Below, one piece after another: positions 23,051-36,262 of a DNA stretch of 64,000 nucleotides. The notes beneath the pieces are model-generated. The model saw nothing but the letters and a program-made list of their open reading frames with translations, did not search any database and was not told the DNA's origin. The stretch comes from Iris pallida (lineage: Eukaryota; Streptophyta; Magnoliopsida; Asparagales; Iridaceae). The position numbers and the translations under genes are program-made. Each line of letters begins with the position of its first letter. Within the stretch, counting starts at the first letter, position 1. The DNA lies in assembly GCA_029216955.1 (NCBI GenBank), contig JANAVB010002199.1, forward strand, positions 18,467,053-18,531,052, given 5' to 3'.

Positions 23051-23265
23051 TTCGTTCAGCACATTACCAGAGATGCTTGATTGAGTTTGAATCTTTCTTT
23101 GAAACTCTTTGTTCTTGATTGTGTTTGAACAATGTTGCAGTTTGCAAAATTTTGAACGAAGCTACTCACTAGCTAGTTTCCTATTGTATTAGCCTATTTT
23201 GATTAACAATTCTATGGATCGTACTTTGGTACACTAGCTCTTTGTTGATTTGAAACTAGTTGTGT
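23051..23265 (+). pseudogene. UGT 3' end relic
   Basis: TTCGTTCAGCACATTACCAG matches the codons for the last residues of the UGTs (FVQHITRDA), followed by a stop and about 200 bp matching the 3' flank of UGT C (39510-39700). A leftover C terminus and 3' UTR, either of a fifth UGT copy or of the original UGT B 3' end displaced by the hAT fragment. Confidence 0.75.
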
Positions 23266-24078
23266 AACTTATGTTGAATGTAATCTTGATCAACTAAGTT
23301 GCTGAAACATAACAAAAGGATAGAGGTGCAATTAAGTATATGAATTCGTGATACGAACCTACCTGGAGCAGCTCAGTATCAGATCATGTACATCTAGGTT
23401 CTGTAGTTATGAAGAGTGAAGCAATGTAGCCAAGGAGGAGGAGCAATAGTAATATGAGCATTAGCAGGTGAAGAGCGAAGCACTATCACATAGCAAAGTA
23501 TCAGAGGTATTAAGTGCAGGGCCGGCCCTGCGTTAATGGAGGTCCAGGACAAACTTTTAAAACAAAATCTTCATACGTAATATAAAAAATATTAAAAAAA
23601 ATAACTACAACCAAGTATTGAACTTAGAACCTCTAATATAAGAGTGTTAATTCCTAATTTCTTAGTCTCAGTCTTAATTCCTGCAATTTATTTCTGATTC
23701 ATGGCGAACTGTGTTCGATTGTCACCTAGAAATTAATTTCTATGGCCACTCCTACTTGGTGAAGAAAATATATTTCTGATTCATGGCGAACTTCTATATA
23801 TATAAAAGTATAAGAAAAAAAAAATACTAAATTGGTGACAGTTAGCTGGCTGCCGATGGAACTAGAAATTTCTATGGCCACTCCCACTTTTTGATGCATG
23901 TGTCGATGGACAAAGCAGGACGAGTCAATTTTGGTGTCTTCTTTGATGTCGTCGCCCGTTACGATTAAACCACCGGGCCAGTCCAAATATACCACCAATG
24001 CTCCTCCTTTATGCTCCTTCTTTATATATTTTGGTCATACATGACAAAGCGGAGTTGGCTCTTCCTATACATCTTCAA
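23266..24078. other. No gene seen; two small repeats
   Basis: AT-rich. Contains a perfect 16-bp palindrome GCAGGGCCGGCCCTGC (23516-23531) and a short direct repeat built on ATTTCTGATTCATGGCGAAC (about 23690 and 23775) and TTTCTATGGCCACTCC (about 23735 and 23870). Confidence 0.6.
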
Positions 24079-24797
24079 TTTTAAATTGAAAAAATTTGAC
24101 TGGCATCCTTTTGTTTTTTTACCTTTATTCAAGATGCACTCATGTAAGGGTGAGCAATTCGCGGTTCTGAAACCGCAAACCGACCCGAACCGACCCGATA
24201 ATGAATTTTGGGTCGGTTTTTGAAGAAACGGGTCGGATAACGGTTCTCAGGTATAAATTCAACGGTTAACGGGTTTACAAAATGGATCCCGAACCGACCC
24301 GTAAACCGTTTGGCAAAATTACCAAAAACCCATATGATTCAGACCACCCTATATAAAAAAAATCCTAATCTATTCTCTCTCCTTCATTTCTCAAGAGCCG
24401 TCGCTCCTGCCTCCTTCTCCGAGTTCTCTCACCTGCGGAGGAAAACCCTAAATTTCTAATTCCTCTCTCTCTCCTTCGTTCCTAAAACCCTAATCCATTC
24501 TCTCTCCTTCATTTCCCTTGAGAAGAAGCTACTGCTCCTTCTTCGAGTTCTCTCACCTGTGGAGAAAACCCTAAAATTCTAATTCCTCTCTCTCTCTCTC
24601 CTTTGTTCAACCGCGACGGCGCGACTCTCTGGGTTGTCTTACTCGTCTCTTCAGTCTTCGACTCAGGCCCTGATCAAGCCACCGGAGCCGGAGGCAGCAG
24701 CTCTGCTCGGATCTAACCTAGATCCGTCGAGTTCTAACCTAGATCCGTTGAGATCTAACCTAGGTCCGTCGAGATCTAACCTAGATCTATTGGGATC

Positions 24798-27623
24798 TGT
24801 GAAACCCATTTTCTGTAGCTATTTATTTTTATAGAATTTTGGTGTTATTAATAAAACGTTTTCGAATTATTATTATTATTATTATTATTATTATAATTAT
24901 TATATATTTTTGGTTGAAAAGAATTTCGAAATTTAAAATCAACAAGGACTTTTGGATTCTTTAGACCCAGACCGAGTTCGAGCCTGAGCCCAAACCCAAA
25001 CCCCATTCTTTTCCTAACTCTTATTTGACTTGGCTTATTTAAAATAAAAAAAAAGAAATTAATAGGTGAACTGGTCCCGAAGGACCAGTGTGTTTTTGCT
25101 AAGAAATGGTAAACCCATTTCTCGTATATTCCTCTCCTCCACACAATTTCACCCCACTCTCTCCTTTAAACCCACCCCCTTCTCCCACGATCTCTAACTA
25201 CTCCAAAAACCCATTCATCACTCTCATCTTCTTCTCTCTCTCTCCCACTCTCGGTTTCTCTTCCTGGAGAACCAAAGCTCACCACAGATCTCTCCCTCTC
25301 TCTCTCTGACTTCATTGGAGAAGCCCCTAGCCCTAATCCCCTTCCCGAGCTGTCGACGACCCCCCTTCGGCCGACCCGAGCCCCGCGCCGCCACCGCGCC
25401 GCGTCCGCCGCCCGTGCCGACGCCACCCTCCTCGCGAGGCGCTGCCAGCCGCCCCCTCTCCGCGCCGTCGGTGCCCCGCTGTGCTGTCCAGCGCCCCCTT
25501 CGCGGTTCTCCGCTGCCCCGTCGCTGTCCGCCTCCCGCGGCCAGCACCCGAGTCGCTGTCCATGGTTCTTCGCTGTCCGTGCGCGTCTCCCTTCTGTGCG
25601 TGGCTGGATCTGGGATTCGCGACGTCGCTGTTCGGGATCTTCGACCTGCTGCCGAACTTAGTTTCGGGTTTTTCCCAAGATTTTCCCGCGGCTCCCCGCC
25701 AACGGAATTTGGTAATTTCTTGGTAATCACAGTAGTTCGTCCCTCCCGTAGAGTCGGTGATGAAATCGGTCCCCGGATTCCCTTCGGAAAATCCGGTTAG
25801 CTGCGTTATATTTTCGATTAGCTACGTTAGCGTATTTTTCCTGTGTTTTACCTGCTGGTTTGGTGTGAATTGGTTGATTATGGGATTCCCGGACATTTCG
25901 GGAAGTTCGGTGAATTGAGAATTTATTTTCTGTGGCTTGGGATTATTTTGGTGGATATATTCTGTGGATTATTTTGGGTTGGAAATATTTGCAGGTTTTC
26001 CGTGGCGCATTTTCCAGTTTTGGGTTTGTCCCGAAATAGAGGAAGTGCTGCCCAAATTTTTACAAAACTATATTTATATTGATTTCAAAACTGGCTTTCG
26101 AAAATAAATTTCTAAACTGATTTTCGGGCGACGACCGTACCGGTCTGTGGGCCCCGGCGAAATGCAAACGCACCGGTCCGACCGGACGTTGTGGTATTAG
26201 CCGAATTTTGAGGAATGGACCGAGTCTGAGACTCTTAGCTTTCATTTTCAATTATTTTATTTAATATTTAGGCTATTTATTATAGTTATTTAATTACTGA
26301 ACTTTATTTAATAATTAAGTCATTTTTCTCTTATTTGATGTAAAAGGAAATTGTACCGGGCATAAGCCCACCCTAGGACCATTAGCTGTGCCATTGTATT
26401 GTGTAGTGTAGTTTTATTTTTATTTTCTGGTGGATGAAATTTGGGTGGTTTTTGATTAGTCGCATAATCGTAGATTAGAGCGCGATTTACTGATTAATTA
26501 CGAATTTAGTTAAAATGGATAAAATATTAGTAAATAAATAGTTCATGATTTATCATTAAAAGAAACTATATTTTTATAGATATTAAAAAAATACAAAGTT
26601 TTCCAAAGCTAATTGATTCTTGTTGTTATTTTCAAATAATCCAATTAACCGGCTTAATCAAACGCACGTAGTTGCGACGTAAACGTTAGCTGTAGATTAA
26701 TACAACTTAAAACCTGACTAGGACTTACTACTAGAGATTGTAACTAGCACACTTAGCCTGGTTATTAAAGGTTCTAAGTCGAGTTCTCAACTGTAGGAAC
26801 TCGAAGTTACAACTGACGTTCCTCCTCGGTACCGACTCGTCCTTCCAATCAATCTAATACAAGGCAAGTTACGATTTGTGTATTCCTGTATTTTATTTAG
26901 TAAAGTTAAGATGCATGTTAAATCACACTGCTGGCACGGAACTCTACCGATTGTTACTGTTACTGAATCTGGGACTGGGGAAATAGTGTAAGCGTTTATG
27001 ACCAAAGCCCCTACTGAACTGACTGTGTTAGCTTACCCCTCACACACACGGGGATAAGCCATATCGTATCGCTAGGATACTACTGCTCAACCCAAGCCGG
27101 TCATAGACGTTTGCATATTCAAAACACACTGAACTGTTTTAAACTGCTGAAATTTGTTATTTTAAACTGTTTATCCTGCACTTTCCAATTACTATTTAAG
27201 ATATGAGATGCATATTTCGTTCTTGCTCCCTCCTGACTGGAGACAACATTTTAGGTAGCACTGAGGATGACGAGCTATACTATAATAGCTACTATGATCC
27301 GGTTCTCTTCCCTGCGACGGTACCGGAGCCCTTTTTCGGAGGACGCTGAACCTGGAACACTGAACCTGATGCTTAGATAGTTTCCCTTTCTTGCATCTTT
27401 CTTTTATTTGGAGTTTGTAGTTTTATTTTCAGCATTTCCCTTCCAGTTGTATTTCTGAATATTTTATCAAATAAAGTTTTAAATTTCGAATAGAACAGTT
27501 GTGACAAATGTACTTGTGTTGTTGTGAATACCTGCAATGGAACAGCTTACTGCCGCCGTCTCACCACGGTGCAGGCTGGGCATGGTCCGGTTCGACCCAT
27601 TAAATTGGGATCGGGTCGTGACA
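24798..27623. repeat. Solo LTR (2,826 bp) nested in the hAT element
   Basis: Flanked by the 5-bp duplication GGATC (24793-24797 and 27624-27628); begins TGTGAAACCC and ends GGGTCGTGACA (TG...CA). No internal region, PBS or pol is present, as expected after LTR-LTR recombination. It carries a GC-rich block (about 25310-25720) and AATAAAG near its 3' end (27470). The GTCGTGACA end is common in Tekay/Del-type LTRs; the family is inferred. Confidence 0.75.
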
Positions 27624-28567
27624 GGATCTAACCTAGATCTGGTAAATTCCAACCTAAATTTGTAGATCTGTTAATTTCTAACAATATTTATTTCTTTTGT
27701 TATTTTTTTCCTTGCTTCGTTTAGTAATTACCTAGATCTGTTAATTTCTAAGCTAACTCTGTCGAGTAGAGTCTTCGGTTATTTTTATTTATAATTAATT
27801 TCTTTTTTTTCCTTCTTTCATAGTTGCATTTGCGTGAACTAAGGAAAAGGAAGGAGTACAATCTTCGTTGCACATATATTTGGTTCTCTAGCATATTACT
27901 GTCTCACTGTAAGTCCTCCAAGTGCTAAAATCTTGAATATTGTTTGATAAATAGAATATGCAGGGTGTTCAGTGTTACTTGCTTGTTGCTGCTCGCTGCT
28001 GCGGAAAAAAAATACTGCAATAAAAAATGCTACAAAATTGCAGGTTGTGCTTATATGATGCTTATTAGATGTTTGGGACTGTTTGTGCATATAATATTGT
28101 TACAATATGGTTCTCACTATCTGTTACAGTTAATTTGGGACTGTTTGTGCTTATATGATGCTTATTAGATGCTTATTAGATGTATCTTAGATAATTTCTG
28201 AGTTGGCTAAACTGTCATAGATAATTTGTGATAGTTTGTGCTTATATGATGCTTTAATTTCAAAGTTGGCTTGACTGTCATTGTTAATTTGGGACTGTTT
28301 GTGCATATATGATGCTTAATCCATATTGTCTTAGAGAGTTTCAGAGTTGGCTTAACTGTCATAGATAATTTGTACATCTTTCGACAAGAAATTTTACGTT
28401 TCCTAGTAGGGTTAGGTAGCTTAGGTTACTCATTTAATTATGTGATGTTTAATAGGGTGCACCAATCAATGGCAACAAGTTCATATTAATGCAATGTGCG
28501 TATTTCTTCTTTTTTATTGAAATTTTACATTCTTAGTTCTTATTTTGAAACACATTTTTTATTATAG

Positions 28568-30302
28568 ATGTCGCACGAAGGTGATCCTCCTCTACCACCA
28601 ACTAGTTCTCAAGGCACTAATGAGCCAATTTCTAATCCTAATTCGAGTCTTCGGGTTACTAGAAAACCTACCAAGAAAATGGCTCCATTTTGGACAGATT
28701 TTAATAAGATAATAGATGCGGAAGGTCGGCCGAAAGCTAGTTGCAACTTTTGTAAAAAAGAATACCATTGTCATAGTAAGTTAAACGGGACAAGCAATGT
28801 GAGAAACCATTGGGTTGCATGTTCGTTGAATCCAAAAAATAATGATCCCACTCAATCAATACTAAACTTGCAACCAAATGCAAAGGGCACCGATAAAATA
28901 CTTACCAGTTGGAAATTTAACCAAGATGAGATAAGAAAAGCCTTGACCCGCATGGTGATTGTTGACGAGCTTCCATTCCGATTTGTCGAATGTGAAGGGT
29001 TTAGAAACTTTATGAGTGTTGCGTGTCCCATCTTTCATATTCCATCAAGATGGACCGTGGCACGAGATTGTTTTGATATTTACTCGATTGAAAAGAGTAA
29101 ATTCAAAACATACTTGAATGAGTCTAAGCAAATGGTTTGCCTTACTACGGATTCGTGGACATCAGTGCAGAAGGTCAATTATATGTGCCTAACAGTTCAC
29201 TACATAAATGAAGCTTGGGAATTAAAGAAAAAAAATTATAAACTTTTGTCCTATTTCTAGTCATAAAGGGGAGGCCATAGGGAAAGCGGTAGAGAACTGT
29301 TTGCTTGAGTGGGGCACATTCCTAGAACACTTCTATCAGCTCACAATGCGTATATCGGGTTCCTTGTATGTCACTTGTAATAACTTTTTTGATGAAATCA
29401 CTTTCGTTGACATTCTTTTGCGTTCTTCAAAAGAGAGTAGTGACTTTGACTTAGCTAACATGGCCGATAAAATGAGAGAGAAGTATGATAAGTATTGGGG
29501 GGACATTGAGAAGATGAATATGGTTATATTCATTGCACCCATTCTTGATCCACGACACAAGTTGGAATACGTGGAATATGCTCTTGATCAACTATATGGT
29601 ACGGATAAGAGTGATCCCATGAAGAAGAAAGTGAAAAGTGTCTTGTACTCCATGTTCAATGAGTACAAAAACAAGGGCACTTCTGAAATTGGTAGCACTA
29701 GCACTAATACTGCCACTACTATTGATAGAGTCCAGCCGGTGCATACATTGCAATTGAAAATTTTTATGAAGGCCCAATTTAAGAAGCATAAAATAGAATT
29801 AGGTGGGGGTGATACTAAATCAGAGCTTGATCGTTATCTAGATGAGAGTATCGTAGATGATGACGACGACGACGATGACAGTGATGACTTTAATCTTCTA
29901 GGATGGTGGAAACTTAATTTCTCTCATTTTCCTATCATTTCAAAGATGGCTAGGGATCTTTTAGCCGTTCCCATATCTACAGTTGCCTCCGAGTCCGCAT
30001 TTAGTACCGGTGGTCGTGTGCTTGACGAATATAGAAGCTCTTTGACTCCGAAAATTGCTCAAGCACTAATTTGTTGTCAAGATTGGTTTAGGGGGCCTTC
30101 CGATCGACCAATTGTATCTATTATTGAAGAAGATTTTGAGGACATCTACAAAGTTGAAATGGGTAAATTGGACTTTGTAATTTGTATTACACTATTTAAA
30201 TTTGAGATTTGTGTTTTAACTTGTTCTTTGATTTATTCTTATCATTTAGATTTGAGTAAGTTAGCTGTGGCATCAACATCAGCATCAACAAGCAAGGTTT
30301 GA
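28568..30302 (+). pseudogene. hAT transposase, internally deleted and frameshifted
   Basis: ATG 28568 follows a pyrimidine tract ending TATAG. Residues 35-90 form a BED zinc finger (C59, C62, H81, C85) that would bind the element ends, followed by the hAT N-terminal region and CLTTDSWTS. Near 29245 the frame breaks; the next readable segment (SHKGEAIGKAVENCLLEWG) runs directly into TFLEHFYQLTMRISGSLYVT, so the middle of the catalytic domain (well over 100 residues in Ac-like transposases) is missing. The C-terminal hAT dimerisation domain (ARDLLAVPISTVASESAFSTGGRVL) is intact, and a terminal intron (GTAAAT...TTTAG, about 30163-30249) is likely. Non-functional. Confidence 0.88.
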
Positions 30303-32946
30303 TTACTTTGTTCTTTTAAATTGGTGTAATATTTGGTTCAAGACAGGTTGTAATATTGCTCTTTTGATACTCTGGAATTCTTGATACTTTTTGATACTCT
30401 TGTGGCCTCCCCTTTATGCTGGTTTTACTTATGAGCTACTCACTTGTAATATTTTGAAACACATTTGGTTTTACTTGTGCTGCTGGATACATATTTGGTT
30501 TGAATGTTCAGGATACTGCTGGATACATATATTTGAATGTTCAGGATACTTGCTGCTGGATACATATATTAGATTTTACTTATGATACTCTTGTGGCCTC
30601 CCCTTTAGACTGCTTATTGCTTGCAGCCAGGATACTGCTTGTCTGCTTGTCGGCTTGTTCAGGATATTGCTTGTTCAGTTGTGATACTGAATCAGTATAG
30701 GATTTCTTATGCTGGATCTCTTCTTCTCCTGTTATTATCATTATGATACTGCTTACTTCTTTTGACTATTACTTTGTTTAGTTGGATATTGCTGGATATT
30801 GCTTGTTCAGGATACATCATGTTATTATCTCTTCTTCTGCTGGATATTGCTTGTTCAGGTCCTTCAGGATACATCCTGTTTAGTTATGATACTAATACTT
30901 TGTTCGATGTACTTGTTCCTATACTAATATTGCTGGATATTGCTTGTTCAGGATACATCCAGTGGCATGGCAGCGTGGCATTTGTTGCAGCCAGTGGCGT
31001 GGCACTTGTTGCAGGCTTACAGCCAGTAGGGAGGTACTTCATTCATACTTTCATTTAATACTTGTAGTGAATGTAACTAAATTATTTCATGAGAATGGGC
31101 GATGATGATTTGGCTAATTGTACCCAATGGCGAGGCAGTTACTGCAGCCATTGGTAGGGGCATGTGATGCACCGCATCTTTAATGATGAACAATATGATA
31201 ACAAACCATTCTGTGCCTCCTTTTAGTTTTTCTTTTTTAAACATGCATGCTTTGACACTTGACTTTGAATCTTGACATCACATGAGGTGGGAATCCTGAT
31301 ATTGGATCGGGTTGTGCATTGCAACCGGAAGATTGGAATTTGTATATTTTTATTTCACTACAGGTTGTAATTTGTTCATTCACTACAGGTTGTAATTTTT
31401 GTTATTTGTTATGTTTGTTTTGTAAGATGGATATTGGGATTTCTGGACTTGAATTCTGGTTTTAAACTTGAATTCTGGGATTTTCTGGACTTGTATTCTG
31501 GTTTTGAACTTGAATTCTGGGATTTGTATTTGTCAAATATATGGATTTGAACATGATTTATGGTTCTGAACGTATATTTGAATTTGTAACTGCACGTGCA
31601 GCCTGGCCCATTGGCATGTTGGCATGTTAAATTTATTACTGCAATTGCAGCCTGGCCCATTTAGCCTGTTAAATTTATTTTACCTATTATTTATGGTTTA
31701 CAAAACCGGCCCGACCCGGCCCGGCCCACTAAACCGAAAAACCGAAAAACTGATCCGTTAATTTTCGGTTCGGTTTTTGATATAACCGGTTCGGGTTTCG
31801 ATTTTTCTGAAACGGTTTACGGTTTTGGTCGGTTTTTTTTGAAAACGGTTCGGTTTGAACCGAACCGAATCGATGCTCACCCCTACACTCATGTGCTTTA
31901 CCTTAATGTAAGGGACTTCTCACATTTCACGGATTCTGTCTATAACTGACGGTCAACCCCATTGACCGACATTTTTGGACAAAAATACCCTCGTCTTCTC
32001 CCACACCAAACCCAAATCCTAACCCTAACCCTTTCCGCTGCTGCCGCTTGCTGCCGCCCCACCTCTCCGCGCGCCGCCGCAGCGCTACCCCCCCCACCCA
32101 CCTCTTCGCCCGTTGCTGCCGCTTGCTGCCCCCCCACATCCCCCGCATCGCGCCGCCGCAGCGCTACCCTCCACCTTACCGCTGCTCTGCTGCTGCCATT
32201 CCCCCCCCCCCCAATCCGACCTCGTCGTCCGTGCTACCGTTGTCCGCCGCTGGCTGCTGCTGCGTGAAGGTGGTGGAGAGGGGAACGGCGTCGTGGTGGA
32301 TGGGGGGTGATGATGAAGGTGAAGGTGGTGGGGAGGGGGGCTGGGAGTCGGGGGACGGGGGATGGGGGACGGGGACAGCGGGCTTGAGGGACGGGGGCGA
32401 CGGCGCGGAGAAGGGAGTGATAGTGAAGGTGAAGCTGGTGGGGAGGGGGCGGCGGCCCGAGCTACCGCTGGCTGCTGCTGCACGACGGCACGGAGGACGA
32501 GGGCGGCAACGGGGAAGGGGTTGATAGTGAAGGTGAAGGTGGTGGGGAGGGGTGCGGCGGCCGGGGCTGCCGCTGGCTGCTGCTGCGCGACGGCACGGGG
32601 GATGGGGGCGGCGGCGGGGGGTGGCGGCCGGGGCTACCGCTGGCTGCTGCTGCGCGACGACGGCGCGGGGGATGGGGGCGGCAGCGGCGCGGGGGACGGG
32701 GGTGATGGTGAAGGTGGTGGTGGTGATGATGATGGTGATGGTGAAGGTGGTGGTGGTGATGGGGTGAATGCTTGGGAAGAAGATATGGGTAATTTGGTTC
32801 AAAAAATGGGTCAACCAAGTTGACTGTCAGCTATGGACGAAAATCGTGAAATGTGGGGGATCCCTTACATTTAGGTAAAGCACATGGGTGCACCTTAAAT
32901 ATGGCTAAATAAAATGGGGTGCCAGTTAAATTTTCTCTTTTAAATT

Positions 32947-35550
32947 TTGGTCTATTAGATGTACTTTTGCTATAAGCGTAAATATTGACTTAAAGAATTT
33001 AATATTCATAAATATCGAAATCTAAATCAGAACATCTACGTGTATATGAAATTCAAAAACTAAGTATTCCTAATTATTTAGTACTTTTTGCCACATTTGA
33101 TTTACAATATCAATATTCTAAAAAAAAAAAATTATCTTCTGTATTTGATAATTTGAATGCCAAAAGAAAGGAGCATAAAAATTGTTAAAAAAATGGTTCT
33201 TCATCCAATTTTTCCGCCCAAAGAATGATAAATTTTTTTGTTATTTATCAATTTTCGTTAATTCTCTTTGGTTTACAAGTTGCATGCTTAATATAGTTTA
33301 GGGTATTAACCTATAAAATATGATATCTTTTTGTTAGGTTATTGAATTGTAAAGCTCTAATAGTTTAGAATATTTAGTAGCTATTTAAGTCTAAAATTTT
33401 TAATGTTCAACAATAAAAAAAGGTTTGTTAGTTTTAGGGTCTCGTATAAAATTAGAAACTTTTGTTGGGTTTCCATATTGTACAAAGGAGTAACGGATGA
33501 CTTGACTAATCGTCAATAATGGAGGCATAACCGTAAATTTTGAATATTATACGAGATAATAAAACTAAACAAAAAATATGTAAGAATTTTGTGACTTGAG
33601 TTATTTAGTTTTGCATGTTGGATTGTGTGACTTGTGTTTTCAAGTTTTATCATTACTAATCGAGATGAGAATTGTGACATTGTAGTTTACTTTTATCATA
33701 ATCTCAGCATCCATAAAATTCTCTTGATGACAGTTTCGATGGAGACGACTTCACGAATATCAGCTATCGTCAAATGTCTCTCGTACTGGTCGCATTGTTG
33801 AATGCTTACATCTCAAGAGCCCTGAAGAGTTGTGTGGCTACTAAGATCGTGATATAAATAAAAAGTCTCTTATTCTCGATTGGTAATGACAAATATAAAT
33901 AACCCAACTCACAATACTACCATGCAATATTAAATAATCAAAGTCACATAACTCTCACATATTTGATTTTTGTTTACTCATATAATATTTAAAAATTGCG
34001 TTAATTAAGTCTTCGTTTTGGAAGGTCATTCAAGTCATTAGGTTGAGAACCAAAGACTGTTTTTTTTGGACAATACGAAAACAAAATACAAATTTTCAAT
34101 ACATGGGATCATAAAACTGAAGAAATTTATAAAGGTACAACAAAAGTTATTTGGGGCCGTCCAAGTATTTACAAGTTTGTCACTAATTTTTTTTTAATAA
34201 GGGTTGTCCACTACGGATACAGGACTTTCAAAATTATTGACTGTCTTACCAATATAATGGGACTGTCAATTTTTGACAGATCACACTATATAATACTATG
34301 CAAGGGCGTTGCACGTATTTTATACTATTTGGGAAGAGTAAATAATATTAGTATATTATTATCAGAAAAACTAAAAGTCATCCACATTAATTATCCTAAA
34401 TTTATTAGTATATTACTATTATTATATTATTTTATACATGTATGTAAGACTATTTAGAAAGACCAAAAGACACCTCTCATAATTATCTAGTTACCCCTAT
34501 TAACTTTAAGTAATCTTTTTAATTATTAAATATAAGCATGGTATTTTTGGAAAGAAAACTTTCACGGTGAAGTCCAACTTTTAGCATTATATAGTAGTAT
34601 AGATATACATAATAGTAGAAAAATCCACCGTCGTAACAACATACAGAAAACTCGATTCATAATTTATATTAACTGTCAAAAACTATATTGTTAGAACTGT
34701 CAAAAATTTTGGAAAAAAATGATTTTTTTTTCACTTATAATACAATTAAAGCACAAAGTTCCTCCAAAATGTTGAAAGAAAAACACTAGAACGTCCTTCC
34801 AATCGGCTTTCTAAAATAATTTTTTTTAAAAATAAATGAAAAACATCTTTCGGATAGGAGTGTTGTTTTTATGAGCCATTCCTTTTAACGTCCCGACGTG
34901 CTATTATGGTTCATTTGCGAAAAAAATATTAAATAAATACAAAAAATCCTTAGGAAGGGCGATTTGCAGAGGGTCGTTTTTCTCAAAATTTTCTTTGTTT
35001 TCCCACAAAGATTCCAAAGTCTTACAAGTTACTTGTAAAAACTTGAATCTCAAATAGAGAAGAAATGTGAAAGAATAAATGTGGGTTTGTAGACAGTGCA
35101 TTACAGTCCAAGGGAGCGCGGAGAATCCCAATGCTCTGTGTGGAGTCTGAACGAGATGGGTCGGGAGCTGGTCGTTTTCCTAAGACAATTTTTCTCTGGA
35201 AAATGCCTTTTCTATGGGCATTTTTTTTCAAACGGTAACGCCGCCTATCCAAAAGGCGTTTTTTTTTTTATTTATGTTGAATTTTTTATTTCAAAATGCT
35301 TATTGGAAGGGACTTTTAGGTTTTTTTATTTTTAAAATTTAGAGAAACTTTTGTTCCGTAACTTAAATATACTGAATATATAATGCTTGAGTGAAAATTT
35401 TCGATAAAAAGAAAAGGAATAATTTATCAAATGTCCAAAAATCGTAAAAATTTTATTAAAAATCTACCGCAAAATAATATTTTATCGCGTGCCCAGAATT
35501 AGCGAAAAATATATAAAAGGGTGCGGAATGACCTTTTTGTCTTTCTAATT
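32947..35550. other. AT-rich intergenic DNA, no gene seen
   Basis: About 2.6 kb of AT-rich sequence without credible ORFs. Between 34750 and 35290 there are several short imperfect hairpins, for example AACGCC...GGCGTT at 35236-35259 and AAATGCC...GGGCATTT at 35200-35226. Confidence 0.6.
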
Positions 35551-35721
35551 TATTGAAAACACCCACGAAACCTACTCTTCAAAAAAAGTATTTTGATTCT
35601 TCCTCTTCTTCCATACGTTGCTCACTTTCGAATCTAGGTTTTCTCCTCCAAAATCTTCAAACGTTACTTCAAAAACTCGTCAGTGACTCTCCATTCGCAA
35701 TCTTCACACCATGTCGTCATC

Positions 35722-35875
35722 ATCAGTTCCCACTTCATCATCATCATCAGCATCAACTGGAACCCTACTTCATCATCATCAGTAGCATCAACTGGAATCC
35801 CACTTCATCGTCATCACCAACATCAACTGGAACCCCACTTCATCATCATTATCAGCATCAACTGGAACCCCAATT
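35722..35875. repeat. CATCAACTGGAA minisatellite
   Basis: Four imperfect 35-40 bp units of CATCAACTGGAACCCCACTT plus a CATCATCAT tract. Different frames give Ser/Thr-rich or His-rich peptides (start ATG at 35711); frames change between units, so coding is doubtful. Confidence 0.8.
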
Positions 35876-35924
35876 AGAAAAGAGAGAGCTGATGTGAAGA
35901 GAATTAAGAGCTTTTTGTCATTTT

Positions 35925-36262
35925 TCGTGTTAAAATTACGGAGAATTGACATCCTCCATGTTAATTGAAAATACGGAGAATGGTCTTTTCCCGTGTTAAA
36001 TTGACGGAGAATTGCTATTCTCCGTGTTAAAATGACGGAGAATGGCCATTCCCCGTGTTAAAATACAGAAGAATGGTCATTCTCCGTGTTAAAATAACGG
36101 AGAACTAAAATCCCGGAGAATGACCATTTTTCGTGTTAAAATGAATGAAAATGGTTATTCTCCGTGTTAAAATCACGGAGAATTGTCATTCTCTGTGCTA
36201 AAATCACGGAGAATGGTCATTCTCCCTGTTAAAATGACGGAGAATAGCCTGCAGGAGAATAG
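35925..36262. repeat. Array of ~35-bp hairpin repeats
   Basis: About ten tandem units of GTTAAAATNACGGAGAATGG followed by NCATTCTCCGT. Each unit contains the inverted repeat ACGGAGAATG/CATTCTCCGT, so the array can fold into a series of short hairpins. Units vary by a few bases. Confidence 0.85.

Larger units (their letters stand above)
24145..31885 (+). mobile_element. hAT (Ac-like) transposon, 7.7 kb, defective, containing a solo LTR
   Basis: Flanked by the perfect 8-bp duplication CACTCATG (24137-24144 and 31886-31893). Termini: left TAAGGGTGAGCA, right in reverse complement TAGGGGTGAGCA. Subterminal regions are rich in GGTCGG/CCGACCC (left) and CGGTTCGG (right) repeats. It carries a hAT transposase gene at 28568-30302 and a 2.8-kb LTR at 24798-27623. 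Sequence from 30470 to 31000 has many degenerate copies of TTGCTTGTTCAGGATAC and GCTGGATAC, and 28040-28340 has repeats of GGGACTGTTTGTGC / TTATATGATGC. Confidence 0.9.
24088..32937. mobile_element. Mutator-like element 2 (about 1.1 kb) interrupted by a hAT element
   Basis: Flanked by the perfect 9-bp duplication TTTTAAATT (24079-24087 and 32938-32946). TIRs: left GAAAAAATTTGACTGGC, right in reverse complement GAGAAAATTTAACTGGC; similarity continues through the left TIR across the hAT insertion (GTGCTTTACC...TGTAAGGGA, CACATTTCACG, TGACGGTCAACC). Without the hAT insertion the element is about 1.1 kb. The interior (about 32030-32790) is GC-rich low-complexity sequence with overlapping ORFs on both strands that I do not consider genes. 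Its termini resemble those of MULEs 1 and 3. Confidence 0.88.

Noticed and set aside
23516..23531. Perfect palindrome GCAGGGCCGGCCCTGC as a transposon terminus
   Set aside because: Some plant hAT elements begin similarly, but no second end or target duplication was found.
25224..25800. Long GC-rich ORFs of 161-168 codons on both strands
   Set aside because: They lie in the GC-rich part of a solo LTR and overlap each other; no known domain.
32010..32030. Telomere-like CCTAACCCTAACCC
   Set aside because: Only about two to three units; plant telomeres use TTTAGGG. Likely chance in a GC-rich MULE.
32048..32823. Several long overlapping ORFs on both strands
   Set aside because: GC-rich low-complexity interior of MULE 2, with no domain and frames open on many strands at once.
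35925..36262. CRISPR-like array
   Set aside because: Regular palindromic repeats but no unique spacers, and the sequence is a plant nuclear genome.
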